Origin: Gemmatimonadota bacterium
GTDB lineage: Bacteria > Gemmatimonadota > Gemmatimonadetes > Longimicrobiales > Gaopeijiaceae
DNA: 64,000 bases
NCBI GenBank assembly: GCA_028873815.1
Contig: JAPPNN010000053.1
Location: forward strand, 1-64,000
Reading direction: 5' to 3'
Below, piece by piece: positions 8,589-15,162 of this stretch (positions within the stretch are counted from its first letter, which is position 1; the number at the start of each line of letters is the position of its first letter). Both the position numbers and the translations under genes were made by a program. The notes beneath the pieces are model-generated. The model worked only from the letters and a program-made list of their open reading frames with translations, searched no databases and was not told the DNA's origin.

Positions 8589-9845
8589 ATGCCCACCAAG
8601 CACTGGGACCGACTCTGGACGGGCGTCAACCTCGCGACCATGACCGATGCGTCCCTGGGCGTGATCCGGCAGGGCGCGATCGCGGTCGCCGGGGGACGGA
8701 TCGCGTGGCTGGGACGGGAAGCCGAACTGCCGGCCCCGCACGGACGGATGGTCCGGGACGTCGTCGCGTGCGGCGGCGCGTGGCTGACCCCGGGTCTCAT
8801 CGACTGTCACACCCATATAGTCTTCGCGGGCGACCGCACGGAGGACTTCCGGCGCCGGCTCCACGGCGAGTCCTACGCCGACATCGCGAGAACCGGCGGC
8901 GGCATCATGTCCACGGTGCGCGCCACCCGGGCGGCGACAAACGATGAACTGACCGCGGGCGCGGTGGCCAGGGGCCGCGAGCTGTGCTCGTGGGGCGTCA
9001 CCACCATCGAAGTCAAGTCCGGCTACGGATTGGATCTGGAGACCGAACTGCGCATGCTCGAGGTTGCCGCAGGCCTCTCCGGCCACCTCCCGGCTGACAT
9101 CGTGTCCACCCTGCTCGCCGCGCACGCGCTCCCGCCCGAATACGCCGGACGCCGCGAGGACTACGTCGACCTCGTCGTCGACCGCATCCTGCCCGCCGCG
9201 CTGGAACAGGGCCACGCCACGGCCATCGACGTCTTCTGCGAGGACATCGCATTCACCCCCGCGGAAAGCCGCCGCATCCTCGAAGCCGGGATCGCGGAGG
9301 GGCTTCATGGCCGTCTCCACGCCGACCAGCTCACCGACCTGGGGGGAGGCGCGCTGGCAGCCGCGGTGGGTGCGCGTTCGGCGGACCACCTCGAGTACCT
9401 GTCGCGGCGGGGGGTCGGCGCCATGGCCGAGGCGGACGTATGCGCGGTCCTCCTTCCCGGCGCGGCGTACACCCTGGGGGCGGACCGCAGGCCGCCCGTC
9501 GCCGCCCTGCGTCGGAGCGGCGTGCCAATCGCCGTCGCCACCGACGCCAACCCCGGCTCCTCACCGATCACCCATGTCGGCGCGGTGATGAACCTCGCGT
9601 GCATCCTCTTCGGGCTCACCCCGGAAGAATCGCTGCTGGGATGGACGGCTGCCGCTGCGAAGGTGCTGGCACTGGACCACGACCGGGGTGTGCTCGCACC
9701 CGGGATGCGCGCCGACTTCGCACTATGGAACGTTAGCGATGTCGTGGAACTGTGCTATTGGGTGGGATCCAGTCCGCTTCGGTCGCTGGTCAAGGATGGA
9801 GAGCCGGTCATCCCCCGCGTCGCCGCGGCGGGGCGCTTCGCTTGA
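8589..9845 (+). CDS. hutI: Imidazolonepropionase
   Basis: Hydrolyses 4-imidazolone-5-propionate to N-formimino-L-glutamate, linking HutU to HutF. The 418 residues from ATG 8589 match the family (about 400-420); the frame is open upstream but that part lies in the hutF-hutI spacer. Hallmarks are the metal motif CHTHIVFAGDR, IARTGGGIMSTVRATR, the TTIEVKSGYGLD motif, DVFCED, and ATDANPGSS near the C terminus. The ribosome site is weak (GGGACC). Its last 38 bp overlap the 3' end of the convergent repeat-protein gene. Confidence 0.97.
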   Translation: MPTKHWDRLWTGVNLATMTDASLGVIRQGAIAVAGGRIAWLGREAELPAPHGRMVRDVVACGGAWLTPGLIDCHTHIVFAGDRTEDFRRRLHGESYADIARTGGGIMSTVRATRAATNDELTAGAVARGRELCSWGVTTIEVKSGYGLDLETELRMLEVAAGLSGHLPADIVSTLLAAHALPPEYAGRREDYVDLVVDRILPAALEQGHATAIDVFCEDIAFTPAESRRILEAGIAEGLHGRLHADQLTDLGGGALAAAVGARSADHLEYLSRRGVGAMAEADVCAVLLPGAAYTLGADRRPPVAALRRSGVPIAVATDANPGSSPITHVGAVMNLACILFGLTPEESLLGWTAAAAKVLALDHDRGVLAPGMRADFALWNVSDVVELCYWVGSSPLRSLVKDGEPVIPRVAAAGRFA

Positions 9846-11148
9846 CCGGCGCCTTTGGGGGGCGCTTCGGCGCCGGACGCGCCTTGGGCGGCGAGCGCCG
9901 GGGCGCCGGGCGCGCTTTAGGGGGTGCACGTCGCGGCGCCGGACGCGCCTTGGGCGGTGAACGGCGCGGGGCCGAAGACCGCACCTTGGGCGGCGAGCGC
10001 CGGGGTGCCGTCGACTTGATCGCGGGACGCCTCGGTGCGGTCCTGACGGCCGGCTGGCGCTTGGGAGGCGACGTGCGCACCGTGGTCGGCATGCGCCGGG
10101 GAGTCGGCGTCCGGGCAGCGGGCTGGGGCCTCCGTGACGGACCGGAACGCGTCTGAGGCGTCGGTCGCCTCGTAGGCGTCGGCCGGCGGGAGGTAATTCC
10201 TTCCGGACGTCTCGTCACCTTCGGGGGCGTGCTGCGGATCGGCGAAGGTCTTCTGGTCGCGCTGGGGGTGCCGCGCGTGGATGGGCGCGGCGTCGCCGTT
10301 CTGGCTCCGGGCTGGTTGCGCGGACGCGCCGTGCGTACACCCGTGCCCCGCAATTGGGCAGCCCCGTCCCCGATGCGGCTACCGCCGCGCCGGGAGTCGA
10401 TATCGCCCAGCGCTCCATTCGGTCCCCGCGGCCTCAGGGTGGCCACGGGCCTCTCCGGACCGTTGTCGGTCACGTATACGGGGGGCTCCTTGAATCGGGG
10501 GCCGAAGAGGGGCGACCTGCCGCCGTAGCCGCGCGATGCATAGTGGCGCCGGGGCTGGTACGCCCAGTCGCGGTACCAGTCTCCGAATCCCCAGTACCGT
10601 CCCCCGTACAACCCGTACGTGTAGCGCGACCAGCCTGGCGCCCACCCATAGGACCACGTCGGCGCCCATCCGTATGACCAGCCCGGGGCCCAGGCGTAGT
10701 AGTGCTGGGCCACATACCTGTGGGACGGCCAACCGAGGAATCCGTAGGGTCTCCACCAGGGGCTGTACCATCCATCCCACCCGAACGGGCTGTAGCCGAA
10801 TGGACCGAGACCCCAGCAATCGAAGAATGGATCGTACAGGAACGGATCGTACAGGTAGGAGTCCCAGCAGTGCGAGCGCCCCAGGAAGCCGTGTCGGTAC
10901 CCGCCCCAATAATCGTCGTACACCCCGATGCCAAGGCCGAACGACACGCCCAACCCGAGTCCGAAGCTGATCCCTCTGCCCAGGCCGACGGGTTGATAGG
11001 CGAGACCGATTCCGGGAGCCGTCCAGGACGGATGGCCGCCCGCGGCCAGACCCATTTGCCAGGAAACGTGATTCGTCACCTGGGCACCGGCCGTGGCCGG
11101 CCCCGCAAGCATCGCCGCCGCCACGAGTATCGCTCTTGCGTGCTGCAT
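9808..11148 (-). CDS. Secreted Gly/Tyr/Trp-rich protein with basic Pro/Arg/Lys repeat tail
   Basis: A 446-residue protein of unrecognised family. ATG 11148 has GGAGG 8 nt upstream, better than the longer frame start at 11193. Residues 1-22 form a signal peptide (AMLAGPATAGAQ). Residues about 25-210 are extremely rich in Gly, Tyr, Trp and Phe, with near-repeats such as WAPGWSYG/WAPTWSYG and LYDPFLYDPFFD. After a short linker (PVYVTDNGPERPV) residues about 235-446 are almost entirely Arg, Pro, Thr, Lys, Ser and Ala, ending in 11-residue repeats RRSPPKARPAP. Such proteins are known as sporadic hypothetical proteins in Gram-negative phyla. An extracellular structural or polyanion-binding role is an inference from composition only. 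Confidence 0.75.
   Translation of the reverse strand: MQHARAILVAAAMLAGPATAGAQVTNHVSWQMGLAAGGHPSWTAPGIGLAYQPVGLGRGISFGLGLGVSFGLGIGVYDDYWGGYRHGFLGRSHCWDSYLYDPFLYDPFFDCWGLGPFGYSPFGWDGWYSPWWRPYGFLGWPSHRYVAQHYYAWAPGWSYGWAPTWSYGWAPGWSRYTYGLYGGRYWGFGDWYRDWAYQPRRHYASRGYGGRSPLFGPRFKEPPVYVTDNGPERPVATLRPRGPNGALGDIDSRRGGSRIGDGAAQLRGTGVRTARPRNQPGARTATPRPSTRGTPSATRRPSPIRSTPPKVTRRPEGITSRRPTPTRRPTPQTRSGPSRRPQPAARTPTPRRMPTTVRTSPPKRQPAVRTAPRRPAIKSTAPRRSPPKVRSSAPRRSPPKARPAPRRAPPKARPAPRRSPPKARPAPKRPPKAPVKRSAPPRRRGG
9868..10002 (-). repeat. 33-bp tandem repeats coding the basic tail
   Basis: Three near-identical 33-bp units (9868-9900, 9901-9933, 9934-9966) encode RRSPPKARPAP or RRAPPKARPAP. A more diverged 36-bp unit follows to 10002. 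All units are in frame within the secreted repeat protein. Confidence 0.85.
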
Positions 11149-11924
11149 AAGTCGGCCTCCGCGTAAGAGGGAATCGCGGCTAACGAGATGCATCGATCAT
11201 GCCAAAACGAAAGATCGGACTAACCCCTTGTCCCGACAAGGGTTGACCGGGGAAGAGACCGCAGTTCGCCGCGGCCTGTCCAGCCCCGGGGACATGGCAC
11301 GACACCCTCGGCGGACGGGTGTCATGCGAAGAGCCACCGATGCAGCATCAGCAATACCAGGAAGGCGAGCAGGGGCGCGGCGGTAAGGACGAGCTTGCCC
11401 ACGTTGCCCGCAAACGAGGCGCGGTGCTCGCGGGAAGAGGATTGTCGGGTGCCGTGCGAGGCCCTTTGCGTCCCGGAATGTGCTGGCTGCGTACTGGAAG
11501 AACGAGTCAAGGCTCTCCTCGTTGGTGTCGGTGAGCCCGGCCGCCGCACCTCAACCGCAAGCGCGGGCGGCGCGGACGCCTGTTCGCGGTCGGTCCGGTT
11601 TCAAGTTGTGGCACCTCGGTTTCGGCCCGCAAGTGGACTTTGTGCGATCCCGTCCGAGACACCGTTTCGGGTGGCACCCTTGCCAAGCACGGCCCCCGGA
11701 GTCAATCTTGATTGCACCGACACCGTGCTCGGCATGGAGGTGATGGAGTGCCCGCACGGGGTGTTTTTCGGACCCGCAGTTCCTGCCCCTGGTCAAGACC
11801 CGTGGTGTTTCCCGGAACTGCCCCCAAGGGGGACGGGCATGGTTCGACCGGGTCCGCAGCCCGCGCTACACCGGGTGCGCACCTCGCTCAATTGGAGCCG
11901 TACTCTCTGCAAGGCGTGACGACC
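11149..11924. other. Long spacer between the repeat-protein gene and rho
   Basis: About 776 bp without a convincing conventional gene. It holds a near-perfect hairpin at 11222-11244 (AACCCCTTGTC / GACAAGGGTT, one bulge) in the 5' flank of the leftward gene, and a possible 26-codon membrane peptide at 11322-11402 (leftward). The remaining part presumably contains the rho leader and promoter. Open frames here lack recognisable protein features. Confidence 0.6.
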
Positions 11925-13202
11925 GTGACCGAACAAGCCCCCACAGAATCCCGAGAGGACAGACCACCCCGAAGAGGACGACGGGGTAGAGGGCGCGGGC
12001 GCCGCAGGAGAGGCCGGCGCCCACAGGAGGAAGAGGAAGTGCAGATCAACGACGAGAATCGAGAGCCCGGGGAAGTCCTCGGCGTGCTCGAAGTGCTCCC
12101 GAGTGGGTCGGGGTTCATTCGCAGACCCGACGAGGGGTACATCCCCGGCAAGAACGACATCTATGTCGGATCGCGCCTGATTCACCGGTTCGGTCTCCGC
12201 ACCGGCGACGAACTGGCCGGGATTGTGGGGCGCCGTCCTCGCAATGGAAAGAGCCCTCCGCTGCGCTATCTGGACCTGGTCAACGGACATGCGCCGGATA
12301 CCGCCGCCGGCAGGCCCGACTTCAACCGGCTGAGCGCGATGCACCCGCGCGACCAGCTCCGCCTGGAGTGCGACCGCGTGCATGCGGGGGAACCGGACAT
12401 GACCAATCGGGTCATCGACCTCTTCTGCCCGCTGGGCAAGGGGCAGCGGGCGATGATCGTCGCGCCCGCCAAGGCGGGGAAGACCACGATCCTGCAGGCC
12501 GTGGCCGAGGGTGTCGTCAAGAACCACCCGGAATGCGAACTCATGATTCTGCTGGTCGACGAGAGGCCCGAGGAAGTCACCGAGATGGAGATGTGCGGCT
12601 TCGGCGAGGTCATCGCTTCGACCTTCGATCTGACCGCCGAGCGCCACTGCCAGGTTGCCGAGATGACACTTGCGCGCGCTCGCCGGAGGGTCGAGGCGGG
12701 CAATCACGTGGTCATCATACTCGACTCCATCACCCGTCTGGCCCGTGCCCACAACACGGTCGAAGAAGGGAGCGGGCGCACGCTTTCGGGTGGACTGGAC
12801 GCCAACTCGCTGGAGAAGCCGAAGCGGTTCCTCGGGAGCGCCCGGCTGATCAAGGAGGATCAGGGGGGCGGATCGCTTACGATCATCGCCACCGCGCTGG
12901 TCGACACGGGTTCGCGCATGGACCAGGTGATCTTCGAGGAGTTCAAGGGCACGGGGAACAGTGAACTGGTGCTGAGCCGCGAACTCGCCGACCGCCGGAT
13001 CTTCCCGGCCATCGATCTGCGGGCTTCCGCGACGAGGAAGGAGGAGCTGCTGCTGTCGCCGGAGGCGCTCAGGCTGTCGCGGGCGATGCGGCGCCAGCTG
13101 TCCTCCTCGCATCCCGCGGATGCGATGGACGAACTGCTGCGGGTCATGCGTCAGACCCGGTCCAACGACGAACTCATCGCCGTGGCCCTGGAGAGACTCT
13201 AG
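11925..13202 (+). CDS. rho: Transcription termination factor Rho
   Basis: Hexameric RNA-dependent ATPase that terminates transcription. A basic Arg/Gly-rich N-terminal tail (RRGRRGRGRGRRRRGRR) precedes the RNA-binding cold-shock-like domain (GVLEVLPSGSGFIR...). The ATPase core follows, with Walker A APAKAGKTT, the LILLVDERPEEV-type segment (MILLVDERPEEVTEM), Walker B VVIILDSITRLAR and the R-loop region GTGNSELVLSRELADRRIFPAIDL. GTG 11925 (425 residues, AAGG 10 nt upstream) is preferred; GTG 11916 is equally possible. The longer frame to 11712 has no Rho-like sequence. Its TAG stop interlocks with that of the convergent SRPBCC gene. Confidence 0.97.
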   Translation: MTEQAPTESREDRPPRRGRRGRGRGRRRRGRRPQEEEEVQINDENREPGEVLGVLEVLPSGSGFIRRPDEGYIPGKNDIYVGSRLIHRFGLRTGDELAGIVGRRPRNGKSPPLRYLDLVNGHAPDTAAGRPDFNRLSAMHPRDQLRLECDRVHAGEPDMTNRVIDLFCPLGKGQRAMIVAPAKAGKTTILQAVAEGVVKNHPECELMILLVDERPEEVTEMEMCGFGEVIASTFDLTAERHCQVAEMTLARARRRVEAGNHVVIILDSITRLARAHNTVEEGSGRTLSGGLDANSLEKPKRFLGSARLIKEDQGGGSLTIIATALVDTGSRMDQVIFEEFKGTGNSELVLSRELADRRIFPAIDLRASATRKEELLLSPEALRLSRAMRRQLSSSHPADAMDELLRVMRQTRSNDELIAVALERL

Positions 13203-13759
13203 GGAGGCGACCCGCTCCCGGTTTCTTCGGCTTCTTCGACGAGTCGCTTCAGCCGTTCCAGGCTCTCGCTCAGCTGGCGGCCTTGGGATTCGTCCATTGT
13301 GAGGGCCGTCCACCCCAGGATGGGATTCCAGCCGAGGTCGGCCCGCTCGGTCCATGAGACCAGCGATCCCGGCTCGGCGGCCTCGATTGTGATCGTTCCC
13401 TCGAAGCGGATTGTTGCATCCTCGATTTCGACGAGGTAGTCCACCCTCGCCGGCGGCTGCGTGTGCACCAGCGTCAGCGATCCCGACCCCAGCGAGGGAT
13501 CGTCCCACACGCGCCGTGCGCCGGTGCCCGCTACGGGGCCGTCGAGCTCGGAATCCACTTCGCCCCAGGGCGTCCATTCCGTCCACGCTTCGAGATTGTC
13601 GAGGAAGGGGAATACCGTCTCGGGCGAGGCGCCGATCTCCACCGTTCGCCGGACATCCACGGTCCCCGGAAGAAGGATGCCGACGATCAGGAACGCGGCG
13701 GCCAGCAGAGCGAGGATGCCGGCAACGATCACCCCCGGGCGCGCTACTGTGCGCAGCAT
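13199..13759 (-). CDS. Membrane-anchored SRPBCC (START-like) family protein
   Basis: A 186-residue protein with an N-terminal transmembrane helix (residues about 8-32, VIVAGILALLAAAFLIVGILL). It is followed by a polyketide-cyclase/START-like fold: the opening TVDVRRTVEIGASPETVFPFLDNLEAWTEW splits into the typical PxxVFxxLxDxxxWxxW pattern. The family binds hydrophobic ligands; the substrate here is unknown. Its ATG follows the upstream GDSL esterase stop with no intervening base (TGA then ATG), so translation is probably coupled. It overlaps the rho stop by 4 bp from the opposite strand. Confidence 0.8.
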   Translation of the reverse strand: MLRTVARPGVIVAGILALLAAAFLIVGILLPGTVDVRRTVEIGASPETVFPFLDNLEAWTEWTPWGEVDSELDGPVAGTGARRVWDDPSLGSGSLTLVHTQPPARVDYLVEIEDATIRFEGTITIEAAEPGSLVSWTERADLGWNPILGWTALTMDESQGRQLSESLERLKRLVEEAEETGSGSPP

Positions 13760-14548
13760 TCAGCAGGCCCCGTCCGTTTTGCAGCGGGCGGCGAGGTATC
13801 CGCCCAGCAGGGACCAGACGTGGCTGGCCACCGCCTGGTGTCCCTCGGCGTTGGGATGGATGCCGTCCGGCTGGTTGAGAGACGGGACCGCGGCCACGCC
13901 CTCGAGAAGGAACGGGATCAACAGCACCTCGTTTTCTTCGGCGATCCGCGGAAACACCGCTCGAAAGGCCTCGGTGTATGCAGTCCCCAGGTTGGTGGGG
14001 GCGCGCATTCCCGCCAGGACGATGCCGACGTGCGGACGGTGGTGCCGCGTCTCCCGAACGATCCGGCTGAGATTATCATGCAGCGCCTCGGGACTCTGGC
14101 CGCGCAGTCCGTCGTTGGCTCCGAGCTCCACGAAGAGTACGGCCAGGCGGGAACCATGTTGCTCGAGCAGGTTGGCCAGGCGTGCCCCCCCGCCCGCCGA
14201 GGTATCGCCGCTGACGCCCGCGTTGACCACACGGTACCGCTGCCCGGCGGCGGTCATGCGTCGTCCCAGCACGGCCGGAAACGCCAGATCGGGGTCGTCC
14301 AGGCCGTACCCGGCGGTCAGGCTCGTGCCGATGAAGACAACCCGGGGTGTACCCGCCGATTCCCGTTCGCCAGCTTCAGGAGGCGTTGCTGTCGGCGGGG
14401 TGCCGGGAAGGTCTGCGTCCTCCCGGCAGGCCGCCAGGGTCGCCACCGAAGCGGCCAATGAAAGGACAAGGACGGCGCGGAAGATGATCGAAGCCCGTGG
14501 GCTGACCCGGACATTCAGGAGCGGCGGCCGTCCCCTGGAAGTGCTCAA
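13760..14548 (-). CDS. Lipoprotein GDSL-family esterase / lysophospholipase (TesA-like)
   Basis: SGNH hydrolase with block I FIGTSLTAGYGL (nucleophile Ser in GTSL), block III GANDGL, and block V DGIHPNAEGH (Asp/His). A lipobox LAAC after a hydrophobic stretch suggests a lipid anchor. It is divergent from an ABC ATPase/permease pair, the same order as tesA-ybbA-ybbP in E. coli, so a TesA-like arylesterase/lysophospholipase role is likely. The start is uncertain: no ATG or GTG lies in frame close to the signal sequence. TTG 14548 (262 residues, Cys41 in the lipobox) is proposed and overlaps the divergent ATPase start by 65 bp. Confidence 0.85.
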   Translation of the reverse strand: MSTSRGRPPLLNVRVSPRASIIFRAVLVLSLAASVATLAACREDADLPGTPPTATPPEAGERESAGTPRVVFIGTSLTAGYGLDDPDLAFPAVLGRRMTAAGQRYRVVNAGVSGDTSAGGGARLANLLEQHGSRLAVLFVELGANDGLRGQSPEALHDNLSRIVRETRHHRPHVGIVLAGMRAPTNLGTAYTEAFRAVFPRIAEENEVLLIPFLLEGVAAVPSLNQPDGIHPNAEGHQAVASHVWSLLGGYLAARCKTDGAC

Positions 14549-15161
14549 GGGCGTCGAACTGGAGATCTCCGCCGGCCAGTTCGTGGCGGTAGCCGGACCG
14601 TCTGGGAGCGGGAAAACCACCCTTCTGGGTCTCCTTGCAGGGCTCGACCGACCCACGGCCGGACGGGTGATCATCGATGGTCAGGACCTCGACGCGCTCA
14701 CTGAAGATGAGCGAGCGCGATTCCGGGTCAACCGCGTCGGCTTCGTATTCCAGACCTTTCACCTGCTTCCTACCCTGACCGCGCTCGAGAACGTGCTGGT
14801 GCCGCTGGAACTGGCGGGGAGCGACGGCACGGCGCGGGCCTCGGCGCTGCTCGACCGCGTCGGGCTCGGCGACCGCGCGCATCACTACCCGGTCCAGCTC
14901 TCGGGAGGGGAGCGCCAGCGTGTTTCCCTCGCCCGTGCATTCGCCAACCGTCCCCGAATCCTCTTCGCGGACGAGCCCACAGGGAACCTGGACCGCGAGA
15001 CCGGCGCGCGGGTCGCAGCGCTGCTCGAACAGCTTAACCGGGACGCCGGTACGACGCTCGTGCTGGTCACCCACGACGGCGAGCTCGCGGCCCGCGCGGA
15101 CCGGATCCTACGCCTTGAAGGAGGCCGCGTCGTGGAGCAGGGGCGCATGGACGTTGGGTAG
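14484..15161 (+). CDS. ABC transporter ATP-binding protein (YbbA/LolD type)
   Basis: 225-residue ATPase of the MacB/LolD class. Walker A is GPSGSGKTTLLGLL, the Q loop lies in NRVGFVFQTFHLLPTLTALENV, the signature is LSGGERQRVSLARAFANRP, and Walker B is ILFADEPTGNLD, with the switch His in LVTHDGELA. ATG 14484 begins MIEARGLTRTF; the longer upstream frame is not ATPase-like. One base separates its stop from the permease ATG, so the pair is an operon. The substrate is unknown; by analogy to YbbAP it may act in release of lipids or other hydrophobic molecules from the inner membrane. Confidence 0.93.
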   Translation: MIEARGLTRTFRSGGRPLEVLKGVELEISAGQFVAVAGPSGSGKTTLLGLLAGLDRPTAGRVIIDGQDLDALTEDERARFRVNRVGFVFQTFHLLPTLTALENVLVPLELAGSDGTARASALLDRVGLGDRAHHYPVQLSGGERQRVSLARAFANRPRILFADEPTGNLDRETGARVAALLEQLNRDAGTTLVLVTHDGELAARADRILRLEGGRVVEQGRMDVG

Positions 15162-15162
15162 G

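Noticed and set aside
7204-10002. Repeat blocks considered as CRISPR arrays
   Set aside because: Units are direct in-frame coding repeats without spacers of constant length and no cas genes are nearby.
11222-11244. Hairpin AACCCCTTGTC/GACAAGGGTT considered as a terminator
   Set aside because: No T tract follows in either direction and it lies upstream, not downstream, of the nearest gene.
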